Shown here one piece after another: positions 25,525 through 35,800 of a stretch of 64,000 nt of DNA. Where the stretch lies: positions 868,001-932,000 of the forward strand of contig NZ_CP102252.1 in the NCBI RefSeq assembly GCF_025145645.1. Direction: 5' to 3'. Position 1 is the first letter of the stretch. Each line of letters starts with the position of its first letter. This stretch comes from Alistipes senegalensis JC50 (lineage in GTDB: Bacteria > Bacteroidota > Bacteroidia > Bacteroidales > Rikenellaceae). The position numbers were made by a program, and so were the translations under genes. The notes beneath the pieces were generated by a model. It was not told the DNA's origin, searched no databases, and saw nothing but the letters and a program-made list of their open reading frames with translations.

Positions 25525-28500
25525 TCAGGCGTTATGATGATTTTGCATGTAAGCCCGGGGGCTTACCCCGAACTGCTTCTTGAAACTGGTCGAAAAATAG
25601 CGCGGGTCCGAGAACCCGACCATGTAGCCCACCTGCGCCACGTCGTAGGCGTTGGTCGCCAACAACTGCGCCGCACGCTGCATGCGGGCGTTGCGCAGCA
25701 GCTCCATCGGCGACTTGCCCACGATGCTCTGGATACGCATGTTCAGCACCGAGCGCGACACGCGCATCTCGCGGGCGAAGACCTCCAGCGAGAATTCCTC
25801 GTTGGGGATATTCTGCCCGATGACCTCCGTCACACGGCTCATGAACTTCTCGTCGGCGGATTCCACGACGATATCTTCGCGTTTGCCGAGTATCTGCCCG
25901 ATTTTGAGTTTCCGTTGCAGATCGGCATGGCGGCTCACCAACTGCCGGACGCGGGCCCGGAACAACTCCACGTCGAAAGGCTTCTCCATCCAGGCATCCA
26001 CGCCCGCTTCGCAGAATATCCGCGCATCCTCGGGCGTATCGTCCGCCGTGAGCAGGACCACGGGAATATCGTCGGTCTGCTTCGAACCCTTGATCCTGCG
26101 GCAGAGCGCGAGCCCCTCTTCGCGGTCATAGACCACGATGTCGATCAGAATCAGCTGCGGACGCCTCTCGCGCACGGCCCGCAGCGCATCTTCCACATTG
26201 TCGTAATGCAGCACGTTGTAATCCGACAGCACCATCCGGACCAGCCCCGTGATGTCGCCGCCGCCGGCCACGACATAAACCGTTCCGGACTTCGACTCGT
26301 CGATGCCGGGGTCGTTCTCGACATAAATGTCCGATTCGGCGTACTGCTTGGTGTAGACCGGCAGAATCTGATCCTCGTCCGCCTGGTCCGACTTGTGGAT
26401 ATAGTACTGTTCGGCCTTGTAGCGGGCCTCCAGCGGCAGACAGATGGTAAAGGTGCTTCCGGCACCGTAACGGCTCTCGACCTCGATGCAGCCGTTGTGC
26501 ATCTCGACGAACTCCCGGGCCACGGCCAGCCCGATACCGGCACCCAGCGGCGGCATCGTGTCCGACTCGTGCACCTGCCAGAAGCGCAGGAAGATTTTGT
26601 CGAGGTACTCCGAACGGATGCCGATGCCCGTATCGTGCACGGCGATGCGGACCGTCCGGCCGCTGCGACGCAAGGAGACACTCACCTCGCCGCCCGGATG
26701 CGTGAAAGTATAGGCGTTCTGCAAGAGGTTGTAGAGCGCGAGTTCGATCTTCTCAGGGTCGAAGGTCATCAAAATCGTCTCCCCGGGAAGATCGCAGACG
26801 AGTTTCAGCCCCTTCGATTCGAAAAGCGCCCGGAAATAGTCGCAGATGCGGCGCACGTACTCCGCGATATCGACCTCCGCCAGATTCATCGACACCCGGT
26901 TCTGGTCGATCTTCCGGAACTCCATGAGCTGCCGCACGGTGTTGGCCAGTTTCTTGACGTTGGCGCTCACCATGGCGACCAGTCCCCGGCGGGCCTCGTC
27001 GCTCAGCGGCTCGCGGTCGTCCGACATCAGTTGCAGGGGTACCTGCATCATCGTCAGCGGGGTTTTCAGCCCGTGCGTCAGATTGATGAACAGCTGCTGC
27101 TTGTACTGCACCATGCGCACCTGCTGCGCCGCACGGTAGCGGATCAGGATCACCCACACCACGGCCGCGGCCAGCAGCAGCGCCAGCACACCGTAGATGC
27201 AGTAAGCCCACCACGTCAGCCACCAGGGCGGCAGCACCGTTATGAGAATATCGGTGGACCCTTCGCCCAACACGCCCGAGGCGTCGGCCGCCTTGACCCG
27301 CAGCATGTACTCCCCGCGCGCGAGGTTGGAGAACGAGAGCCGGTTGGTCTCCCCGAGCGGAATCCAGTCGGGAGTCAGCCCGTCGATGCGGTAATAGAAC
27401 CGCTCGCGGTTTTCGGGGGCGAATGTCAGCGTCGTGAAGTCGAGCGAAAGTTGATAGTCGTCGTAATCGAGCGTCAGCCGGTGCGACCGGTTGATATTGG
27501 CATCCAGATGAACGCCGTCGGGCACGATGTCCCGGTTGAGCACCGAAACGCCCGAAACATAGACTTTCGCCGCTTCGTCCGGACGCCCGACCTGTCGCGG
27601 ATCGAAATAAGTGATACCGTTGATACCGCCCAGGAAAAGCGTTCCGTCGGCGTCGAGACAGCTTCCGAGATTGTAGTCGAGACGGGCGAAGGCTCCATCC
27701 GAGAGTTCGTAGAACGGAGCCTGCCCCGCACCGGGCGTATAGCGGTAGAGGCCCTGCATAGTCGAAATCCACAGCACGCCGTCGGCATCGGCGATGATGT
27801 CGAGCACCCAGACCTCCTCGCCGAAGGCGTTGAGCGGACACGCTTCGAACCGGTCGGGCACGGCGTCGTAGCGGTACAGCCCGTGCGACGTTCCGGCATA
27901 GACCGTTCCGTCGGCCGCGGTGTAGAGTGCATTGATGCTGACGAATCCGGCGAGCGCCCGATCCTGCAAGAAATAGGTGTCGTAACGTTCGACACGGAGC
28001 GTGTCGCTCTCCCGAACGGCCTCGTCGGGCCGGAAACGCAGCAGCCCCCGGGATTTGGTGCCGACCCAGATATTTCCGTCGCCATCCTCCAACACGGCCT
28101 GCGGACTGGCGTCGTAAAGGTCCGCGCCGGCGAACCGCACCGTCCGGCACCGCTCCGCAGCGGCATCATAGACGAACAGTCCGCCGTAGAGGAAACCCAT
28201 CCAGACGTTGCCGCGGCTGTCGCAGCGCAGCTCCTTGCTGAACAGCGCCCCGCAGCGGGCCAGCAGTCCGGTCACCTCCCCGCGTTCGAAGAAACGGCGG
28301 TTCTGCGGATCGAAGAACAGCAGCATCCGCTTCGTGCCGAGCCACATCGTCCCCCGGCTGTCGAAAGCCAGCGTTTGAAGCCTCCTGTCGCCCGGTTCGG
28401 CCCTCTCCGAAGGGAGGCGGGGCATGAAATGTTCGATGGCGTAACGCTCCGGAGCCACACGCCGGATGCGGTCCAGCCCGCCCGAAGTGGCCGCCCAAAC

Positions 28501-29574
28501 GGCACCGTCGGGACCCGGACAGACATCCGACACGACGTTGTGGATCAGTCCCCCGGCATCGGCGGCGGACATGTTATGGAATATCTCGCGGGGACGTTCG
28601 CGGGCCACATAGATACCGTCTACGGTCCCGAACCAGTAATTGCCGTTCCGGTCCCGCTCCACGCACAGCACGCTGTTGCTGACCTCGCTGGGCGACGCGG
28701 GATCTATCCACATGACGCCGTCCGGGATCGGCGTCCCGTCCTCCGCGATGCGGAACAGATGGATGCCGTCGTAAGACGACGTGACCACCACGCCGTCGCC
28801 GTCAATACGGATCGAACGGACATCTACACCGCCTCGCACCACGGTCGGGGGGGGGATTTGCGCATCCCCCGCCGGCAACGGCACAGTCATCAGACACCGC
28901 CGGTCGTTGAACCACAGCCGTCCGCGGGAGTCCACCGCCATAGCACGCACCTCGTAAGCGAAAGGACGGCTGTCGATGCGCGGCGACATCGGATCGTCCG
29001 AAAAGTCGAAACGCGACAGCTGCCCGTGGCTCCAGCTCCAAATGTTGCCGGCGGCATCGGTCGTGACGGCGAGAATATTGTTCAGGTGGCTGCCTGCGAT
29101 GAAGCGGTATTCGAGCGACGAAGGATCGACCACGGCGACGCCCTCGCCCACGGTGAGCAGCATCGTCCCCCGCGATGTCCGGGTGATGGTCTTCACCGGA
29201 ACGGCGGCGATGCGGCCCCCGATACGGCGGAAACGCTCCCGCACGGGGTCGTAAACGACGGCCCCGTTCTCCGTACCGATCCAGACATTGCCTTCGGCGT
29301 CCCGGGTCAGGCAGCGGATCATCGTCCGCGAAACGGGCAGTCCGTCGCTGTCGCCGAAATAGCGGTAGGAATACATGTCGTAGCGCATCAGCCCCGAGAT
29401 GGTCCCCACCCACATGAACCCGTCGTCGTCCTGCAACAGCGCGGTGATCGAGTTTCCGACCGGACCTCCCTCCACGGGCACGATGACCCGTTCGGCCCGC
29501 GCCGAAGCGGCCCCGAGGGCCAAACACGACAAAATCAGAAAGATGCGGAAAAACAGATGCGTGGTCGGTTTCAT
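25525..29574 (-). CDS. Hybrid two-component system sensor-regulator (HTCS)
   Basis: This 1349-residue protein has a signal peptide (1-28, ending ARAE). The start MKPTTHLFF at 29574 is preferred over the much longer open frame because the signal peptide begins there. Periplasmic Reg_prop beta-propeller repeats (about 35-690; GFMWVGT, NVWIGTENG, GNIWVGTK) and a Y_Y_Y domain (about 695-780) sense the glycan. A membrane helix (about 785-810) leads to a HisKA domain (His in LTHGLKTPL), a HATPase (HDTGIGI, GAGIGLAVA), a receiver and a C-terminal AraC-type helix-turn-helix ending VSPRAYMQN. The His is followed by Gly rather than Glu, and the receiver's first strand reads VVAGGGD with no acidic pair. 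Confidence 0.95.
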   Translation of the reverse strand: MKPTTHLFFRIFLILSCLALGAASARAERVIVPVEGGPVGNSITALLQDDDGFMWVGTISGLMRYDMYSYRYFGDSDGLPVSRTMIRCLTRDAEGNVWIGTENGAVVYDPVRERFRRIGGRIAAVPVKTITRTSRGTMLLTVGEGVAVVDPSSLEYRFIAGSHLNNILAVTTDAAGNIWSWSHGQLSRFDFSDDPMSPRIDSRPFAYEVRAMAVDSRGRLWFNDRRCLMTVPLPAGDAQIPPPTVVRGGVDVRSIRIDGDGVVVTSSYDGIHLFRIAEDGTPIPDGVMWIDPASPSEVSNSVLCVERDRNGNYWFGTVDGIYVARERPREIFHNMSAADAGGLIHNVVSDVCPGPDGAVWAATSGGLDRIRRVAPERYAIEHFMPRLPSERAEPGDRRLQTLAFDSRGTMWLGTKRMLLFFDPQNRRFFERGEVTGLLARCGALFSKELRCDSRGNVWMGFLYGGLFVYDAAAERCRTVRFAGADLYDASPQAVLEDGDGNIWVGTKSRGLLRFRPDEAVRESDTLRVERYDTYFLQDRALAGFVSINALYTAADGTVYAGTSHGLYRYDAVPDRFEACPLNAFGEEVWVLDIIADADGVLWISTMQGLYRYTPGAGQAPFYELSDGAFARLDYNLGSCLDADGTLFLGGINGITYFDPRQVGRPDEAAKVYVSGVSVLNRDIVPDGVHLDANINRSHRLTLDYDDYQLSLDFTTLTFAPENRERFYYRIDGLTPDWIPLGETNRLSFSNLARGEYMLRVKAADASGVLGEGSTDILITVLPPWWLTWWAYCIYGVLALLLAAAVVWVILIRYRAAQQVRMVQYKQQLFINLTHGLKTPLTMMQVPLQLMSDDREPLSDEARRGLVAMVSANVKKLANTVRQLMEFRKIDQNRVSMNLAEVDIAEYVRRICDYFRALFESKGLKLVCDLPGETILMTFDPEKIELALYNLLQNAYTFTHPGGEVSVSLRRSGRTVRIAVHDTGIGIRSEYLDKIFLRFWQVHESDTMPPLGAGIGLAVAREFVEMHNGCIEVESRYGAGSTFTICLPLEARYKAEQYYIHKSDQADEDQILPVYTKQYAESDIYVENDPGIDESKSGTVYVVAGGGDITGLVRMVLSDYNVLHYDNVEDALRAVRERRPQLILIDIVVYDREEGLALCRRIKGSKQTDDIPVVLLTADDTPEDARIFCEAGVDAWMEKPFDVELFRARVRQLVSRHADLQRKLKIGQILGKREDIVVESADEKFMSRVTEVIGQNIPNEEFSLEVFAREMRVSRSVLNMRIQSIVGKSPMELLRNARMQRAAQLLATNAYDVAQVGYMVGFSDPRYFSTSFKKQFGVSPRAYMQNHHNA
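28847..28855. repeat. G9/C9 homopolymer inside the HTCS gene
   Basis: Nine consecutive G on the plus strand (C9 in the coding sense, encoding part of QIPPPT) lie in the periplasmic sensor region. A one-base slip would truncate the regulator before its membrane helix. Confidence 0.9.
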
Positions 29575-29628
29575 TTCAAAGGTAAAGATAGCGTTTTTTT
29601 GCCATCCGGCAAGTGCCCGGAAGGCATA

Positions 29629-29664
29629 TCCGGAAAATATCCGACCTTTTCCGGAAATATCCGA
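29629..29664 (+). promoter_or_regulatory. Direct-repeat operator candidate between HTCS and GH2 genes
   Basis: Two near-identical copies, TCCGGAAAATATCCGA (29629-29644) and TCCGGAAATATCCGA (29650-29664), start 21 bp apart. That is two helical turns, so they lie on the same face of DNA. They lie 24-59 bp upstream of the plus-strand -7 box at 29688, a normal activator position. AraC-type HTCS output domains bind tandem direct repeats, so this is a plausible HTCS site. Confidence 0.5.
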
Positions 29665-29687
29665 ACATCCGCGCGGGGGCTTCTCCC

Positions 29688-29695
29688 TACTTTTG
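29688..29695 (+). promoter_or_regulatory. Bacteroidetes-type -7 box for the GH2/PUL operon
   Basis: TACTTTTG matches TAnnTTTG exactly, 26 bases before the ATG of the GH2 gene at 29722. No TTG is seen at the usual -33 spacing, which fits a promoter needing an activator bound at the repeats just upstream. Confidence 0.55.
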
Positions 29696-29721
29696 CTTTC
29701 GGACACCAAACCGCTACCCGA

Positions 29722-32700
29722 ATGAAAAAATACGCATCCCTGCTGCTGTCGCTCCTCCTCTGCGCCACGGCGGCATCGGCACAGACCCACCACGCCGACC
29801 TCGGGCTGAACGGCCCGTGGGAATACGGCATCGACCGCAACTACACCGGGACAACGCTGGTTCCGGGCATCCCGATGGACGCCACGCGTCCCGCCGAAGG
29901 ACGGCTCTGGTACCGCCGCGAAATCGAGCTGCCGGCCGGAAGCTGGAACGCCGCAGCGCTCGAACTGAAAGGCGCACGCTTCCGTCCCGAGATCTACATC
30001 GACGGCAAGCTGATTTCGTCGCAGGAGGGCGGCATGATCCGCTCGCTGCACGACCTGCGCCATGAAGCGCTGAAACCGGGCAACCGCATCACGCTCGAAA
30101 TTTCGCTCGCCTCGCTGGCCGACGTTCCGCCGACCGACGCTTCGTTCATCCCCAAGGTAGACCAATGGCGGAGCAACTGCTCTTCGTCGCTCTGGGACGA
30201 TGTCGTGCTGCACCTCTATACGAATGCCCGCACCGACCGCGTGCTCACCGACTGCGACCCGGAAACCGGGCATGTCAAGCTCCGCTACCGCATCCGCGGC
30301 ACGGGCGCCGCATCGGCCCGCATCACGGTAACGAACGGCTCGGGGGAGCTTCTGACCCGGACGGGCACGGCTCTGCCGGGCGAAAACGAAATAGCCTTCG
30401 ACTACCGGGGCCTGCTCCGGGAGTGGACGCCCGAGCGTCCCGTCCTCTACGGCCTCCGCGTGGAGCTGCTCGACGAACGCGGGGAGACGCTCTCCGACTG
30501 GCAGCAATCGCTGGGGCTGCGCCGCGCCGCCGTGAGCGGCAAACAGTTCACCCTCAACGGCCGTCCCCTCAAACTCCGCGGCGGCACGGTCGTCTGGCAC
30601 CGCTGGATGCGCGACGCCGAGGGCCGCGAAGCAGGTTACGACACGGTCTGGTTCCGCGACAACATCGTCCGGCGGCTGAAAGAGCACGGTGCCAACCTGC
30701 TACGCTTCCATCTCGGCGTGCCGCCCGAACGTCTGCTGGACCTCTGCGACCGATACGGACTGGCCGTGCAGTACGAATGGAACTTTTTCCACGGTATGCC
30801 CGCCTCGCGCGAAAGCCTGATGGAGCAATACCCCAAGTGGTTCGACCTGGCGGCCCGCCACCCCTCCGTCCTCCTCTTCCACCCCTACAACGAAACCGAG
30901 GGCGAACAGCTCGAAACCGCGTGGAGCGCCCTGAACGAGATCGTCCGCGACTATCCGCCCATGATCCTCGAAGACCGCGACGTGCTGCACATCCATAAAT
31001 ATTGGTGGAGCCTGTTCGAAAACCTCGGACTCTACTACGACTCCTCGGAGCAGTTCCCCAAGGCGATCATGGTCGATGAATTCGGCGGCAACTACCTCGA
31101 CGGCGACGGCGAGATGGGCGGCTATCCCTCCATCCGCGAAAGCTACATGCGTTTCCTCGGCCGCCGCCACACCGCCGCCGAACGGCTCCACCATCTCGAC
31201 CGCTCGTGCGGCAAGGTGGCCGAATACTGGAGGCGGATCGGTGCGGCAGGCGTCGCCCCGTTCACCATCGCCAGCAGCTATGCCGACGGCAACCACTGGT
31301 TCACGGGCCCGCTGCGCGACGGACGGCCCAAAAACGTCTGGAACGCCCTGACGGTGCTTTGGTCGCCGCAGGCCGTCAGCATGGACATCTGGGACTGCAA
31401 CTTCACCCCCGGGCAGGAGATCACCCTCCCGCTCCACTTCCTCAACGACACCGACCGCCGTTCGACCCTCACGGCCCGCGTGGAGATCACCGACGCCTAC
31501 TCGCGGCGGAGCTTCGCCAAGACCGTAGAATGCCGCGTCGAACCTTACGACAAACGGATCGCCGAGTGCCGGATCGAAATGCCCGCCACATGCGGCGACT
31601 ACATCCTGCGCACCACGCTGCTCAACCCCTCCGAGGAGGTGAAATACCCCGTCGTCTCGGAGTGGGACATCCGCGTCCTCGAAGCCAAAGTTCCGGCCCC
31701 AGTGGCCGAAGCCGTCCTCTACATCCCTGCCGCCGAAACCGAACTGCTCACCCTGGCGCACCGGCTGGGACTGCGCACCGCCGCCGACCCCGCAAAAGCC
31801 GACCTCCTGTTATTGGGACGCGCCAGTTGGGAGGGACTGGACGACTGCCGCCCGACGATCGAAAAAGCCGTCGCCCGAGGCGCAGGCGTCGTAATGCTCG
31901 ACATCGGCGAACGCGGCCTCGGACAGGGCTACCCCGCCGAGGACGGCCAGCTGGGTCCCCTGCAAGGGGTTGCCCGCGTGACCGATCCCAAAGTGACGCA
32001 CTACGACCTTTTCGGCGGGCTGTCGCTCACCTGCACCGAAGCAGCCGAGCCCGAAAGCCACCTGCATCCCGATTCCGTCCACACGGAGCTGTGGCGCCGT
32101 CTGACACCCCACCACACGGCCCTTTGGAACGGACTCCGGGGCGGACTGATCGTCCCCGCAGCGGATTTCGACGTGCAGGGACTGAGTCGCGAAGCCTTTT
32201 CGGCCCAGTGGAGCCGCCGCGGCGCCGATGTCGCCCGCATGGAGCGCGGGAACTACTACGCCTACGAACTCTGCGGATTCTTCGCTTTCGACTCCCGGCC
32301 CGACAATAAGGAGGTGATCCGCGAACTGCGCCGCAAGGCGGAGTTTCTGGTCGAGGACGCCCCGGCCCTGGCCATGTCGATCAACCCTAAAGCCCCGGTT
32401 CGCGTCACCGATCTCGGCAGCGGCTACCGCAACTCGGTCCGGGGCAGCGCCTCCGAGCTCGTGCCGCTGGCCGCGGCCGGCAAGAACCTCACGCGAACCC
32501 CCGTTCTGCGCATCGGGTTCGGCGACGGCAAAGGCTGCCTGCTCCTCTCGGGACTGCTCACAGCCGGGCGGCTCGACGCCGCACGCACGCCGGAACCGGG
32601 TCCCTTCCCCGTCGAATACGACGAAGCCGCCGTTCAGATGGTCATCAACCTGATGGAGAACGCCTTGGAAAACTCGCCGGGCGGCACCGGCGGCAAACGC

Positions 32701-32730
32701 CGGCTCAAAAACGGACTAAAACGAACATAA
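29722..32730 (+). CDS. GH2-like glycosidase, first gene of the second PUL
   Basis: This 1002-residue secreted protein starts at MKKYASLLLSLLL with a signal peptide ending ASAQ; the upstream extension of the frame is antisense to the HTCS gene and was discarded. A GH2 sugar-binding domain (about 22-170; WYRREIELPAGSW), an Ig-like domain and a TIM barrel (about 270-550) follow. The acid/base candidate is Glu in FHPYNETEGEQ and the nucleophile candidate is Glu in IMVDEFGGNY. The C-terminal 400 residues contain further beta domains and a region like a glutamine-amidotransferase/ThuA flavodoxin fold (about 660-760). It is transcribed divergently from the HTCS gene. Confidence 0.78.
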   Translation: MKKYASLLLSLLLCATAASAQTHHADLGLNGPWEYGIDRNYTGTTLVPGIPMDATRPAEGRLWYRREIELPAGSWNAAALELKGARFRPEIYIDGKLISSQEGGMIRSLHDLRHEALKPGNRITLEISLASLADVPPTDASFIPKVDQWRSNCSSSLWDDVVLHLYTNARTDRVLTDCDPETGHVKLRYRIRGTGAASARITVTNGSGELLTRTGTALPGENEIAFDYRGLLREWTPERPVLYGLRVELLDERGETLSDWQQSLGLRRAAVSGKQFTLNGRPLKLRGGTVVWHRWMRDAEGREAGYDTVWFRDNIVRRLKEHGANLLRFHLGVPPERLLDLCDRYGLAVQYEWNFFHGMPASRESLMEQYPKWFDLAARHPSVLLFHPYNETEGEQLETAWSALNEIVRDYPPMILEDRDVLHIHKYWWSLFENLGLYYDSSEQFPKAIMVDEFGGNYLDGDGEMGGYPSIRESYMRFLGRRHTAAERLHHLDRSCGKVAEYWRRIGAAGVAPFTIASSYADGNHWFTGPLRDGRPKNVWNALTVLWSPQAVSMDIWDCNFTPGQEITLPLHFLNDTDRRSTLTARVEITDAYSRRSFAKTVECRVEPYDKRIAECRIEMPATCGDYILRTTLLNPSEEVKYPVVSEWDIRVLEAKVPAPVAEAVLYIPAAETELLTLAHRLGLRTAADPAKADLLLLGRASWEGLDDCRPTIEKAVARGAGVVMLDIGERGLGQGYPAEDGQLGPLQGVARVTDPKVTHYDLFGGLSLTCTEAAEPESHLHPDSVHTELWRRLTPHHTALWNGLRGGLIVPAADFDVQGLSREAFSAQWSRRGADVARMERGNYYAYELCGFFAFDSRPDNKEVIRELRRKAEFLVEDAPALAMSINPKAPVRVTDLGSGYRNSVRGSASELVPLAAAGKNLTRTPVLRIGFGDGKGCLLLSGLLTAGRLDAARTPEPGPFPVEYDEAAVQMVINLMENALENSPGGTGGKRRLKNGLKRT

Positions 32731-32768
32731 TCGAAAAAATTTTCGACATCCGTTCCGCCTCTCCCGGA

Positions 32769-32776
32769 TAATTTTG
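32769..32776 (+). promoter_or_regulatory. -7 box for the SusC/SusD operon of the second PUL
   Basis: TAATTTTG matches TAnnTTTG, 49 bases before the SusC ATG at 32826. A short AT-rich palindrome, TCGAAAA-AA-TTTTCGA at 32731-32746, sits just upstream and could be an operator or the end signal of the GH2 gene. Confidence 0.5.
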
Positions 32777-32825
32777 TATCACCGTTCATACGAACAAACG
32801 TTAACCTAAAATAACCAACTGATGA

Positions 32826-35800
32826 ATGAAAAACTTTGACTTTTTATTCGTATCGAAATCGAAGCGCCCGGCAATGACCCTACTGGCCACGCTCGCCGCA
32901 CTCCTGCTGACGACTTCGCTCCACGCGCAGCAGCGCCTCACCGTTTCGGGCGTTGTCACCGACGCCGCATCGGGCGAACCGATCATCGGCGCATCGGTCA
33001 TCGTCGCCAGCACCTATAAAGGTACGACGACGGGCGTCAACGGCGACTTCATGCTGACCAACGTCCCCGCCAAGGATTCGCTGATATTCCAGCATCTCAA
33101 CTACACGCGCCAGACCGTCCCGGTGAACGGACGCACGAAGATCGACGCCAAGCTCTCGGTCTCGGCCGTCGAAATCGAGGAGGTCGTGGCCGTCGGCTAC
33201 GGCTACGTTCCGCGCAGCAACCTCACCAGTTCGATCGCGGTGATCAGCGAAAAGGACATCAACAAGACCCCCGTGTCGTCGATCGAACAGGCGCTCCAGG
33301 GCAATGCGACGGGCGTGCTGGTCATCACCGCGTCGGGCGAGCCGGGCAGCGAAGTGGCCATGCGCATCCGCGGCGGCACGTCCATCTCGGGCGACACCAG
33401 CCCGCTGGTGGTGATCGACAACATCCCCTCGGACCAGACCGCCCTGTCGCTGCTCAACCCCAACGACGTGGCCGGCATCGAGATTCTGAAAGACGCCGCC
33501 GCCACGGCCATCTACGGTTCGCGCGGCGCCAACGGCGTGGTGATGGTCACCACCCGCAGCGGCCAGGCCGGCAAGCCCACTCTTTCGGTCAATGCCGAGT
33601 ACGGGCTTTCGATCCCGCGCTACCGCATCGAGATGATGAACAGCGAGCAGTACGCCGAGTACGACAACTTCGCACGCATGATGTGGGGCGTGAGCAGTTT
33701 CAACACGCTGCGTCCCGACACGCTCACCACGAACGATTACCAGAAACGCCTGCTGCGCGACATCGCCCAGCGCCACAACTACACGGTCGCATTGCAGGGC
33801 GGATCGAAAGACATGCGCTATTACATCTCGGGCGGCTGGCTCAGCGAAGAGGGTATCCTGCGCCATTCGAGCAACGAGCGTCTGAGTTTCTCAACCAAGT
33901 TCAACATGAACCTCTCGCCGCGCCTGCACCTCGATGTCAAAGCCTCGCTCAGCCGCCAGCAGACCGAGAAGATCAGCTCCGGCGACTCCGGCGCCACGCT
34001 GCGCATGCTGATGCAGAAACCCACCAGCACGATCAACGGCACGGACCTCGGCGACGGCACCTATATAGATGAAGAAACCGGCGAGATCAAGAGCATCAAC
34101 ACCGAAGCCGCCAAAGCCCTGAACTCGAACCAGTGGAACAAACGCACGACGGCCGAACTCAACGCCGTCTTCCGCTGGGACATCGACAAGCGGAAATACT
34201 GGACCTTCAACGCCACGGCCGGCTACAAATACAACAACAGCAACGACTACGCCTATGTCCTGCGGTCGATATACAGCACCGAGGCGCATATCGACAAAAA
34301 CAACAAGGCGACGCGCGAAACGTCGCAGGGCATTACGTGGAGCAACGAGAACTTCATCAACTTCTCCCGGACGTTCCGCAAGAAACACTATCTGATGTGG
34401 ACTCTCGGCCAAAGCTGGCAACGCCAGGAGTCGGAAGGTTTCGACATCGACGTGACGCGTTTCGACACCGACTATTTCATGTGGAACAACCTCGGGGCGG
34501 GAGCCTATATCGGCGTTCCCGGATCGAGCTATAAGGCGGTCAACCACCTGTCGTTCTTCACGCGCGCCATCTACACCTACAACGAACGCTTCACGGCGAC
34601 CTTCTCGCTGCGTGCCGACGGATCGTCGCGCTTCGGCGAGGACAGCCGCTACGGTTATTTCCCCGCAGCCTCGGTCTCCTGGAAAATGACCAAGGAGAAA
34701 TGGCTCAAAGACGTGAAATGGATCTCCGAACTGAAACCCCGTTTCAGCGTCGGCGTGACGGGCAACGACCGCATCGGCGAATACAAGTCGCCGACGATGC
34801 TCTCCTCGAACAAGGTGCTGGTCAACGGGCAGTCCTACAACGGTACGACCATCTCGCAGATCGGCAACCCCAACCTGCAATGGGAGACCACCCACGAATA
34901 CAACGGCGGTCTGGACGTGGGGCTGTTCAAGAGCCGCATCCGCTTCTCGGTGGACGCCTACTATAAGAAGACCTACAACCTGCTCTACAACTACCGTCTG
35001 CCGCAGACGACGGGTTACTCACAGGTTTCGGCCAACGTCGGCAACATCGACAACAAGGGCGTCGAGTTCGAGATCCACACCCGCAACATCGAGCACCGCA
35101 ATTTCAGCTGGAACACCGACTTCAACATCGGCTGGAACAAAAGCACGATCACCGACCTGGGAGGCAACGACCACGTCGTGCTCTACCACATGGGCAACGG
35201 CGTAAACCAGGACATCACCTTCCTGGAAATCGGACAGCCGTTGGGCATCATCAAGGGTTACGAAACCTCCATCTACAAGAGCTGGGACGAAGTCTACGCC
35301 GACGATGCCGTCTGGGTCGAGGACCCGCTCAATATCCAGACCCGTCCGGGTATGATCAAATACATCGACCAGAACGGCGACGGCGTGATCAACGATCAGG
35401 ACAAGGTCGTGCTGGGGCAGGCCCTCCCGAACGTCATGGGCGGTTTCACCAACACGTTCAACTACAAGAACTGGTCGCTGACCGTCTTCTTCAACTACGC
35501 CCTCGGGGGTAAGATCATCAACACGAACGTCACCAAACTCGATCTGTATCAGGCCGGCAACAACAACTCCTATGCCGACGGACTCGGCGCATGGCGTCCC
35601 GCGAACCCGATCACGGGCGACCAGGGCTGGATGGACGGAAGCAAACCGCTGCCCTCGTCGAACAGCTCGCCCTCCACGGCGCGCCTCTACACCCAGAACG
35701 TCATCGACCGCTGGATCGAAGACGGCTCGTACCTGCGTCTGAAAACGCTCTCGCTCACCTACACCGTACCGGAGAAGATCTCCCGGAAAATCGGCATGCA

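Noticed and set aside
25534..29721. A long plus-strand frame leading into the GH2 gene at 29722, and the matching minus-strand extension of the HTCS frame to 30687
   Set aside because: The parts outside the real genes are antisense to a neighbour, and each protein has a clear signal peptide at the internal start chosen.
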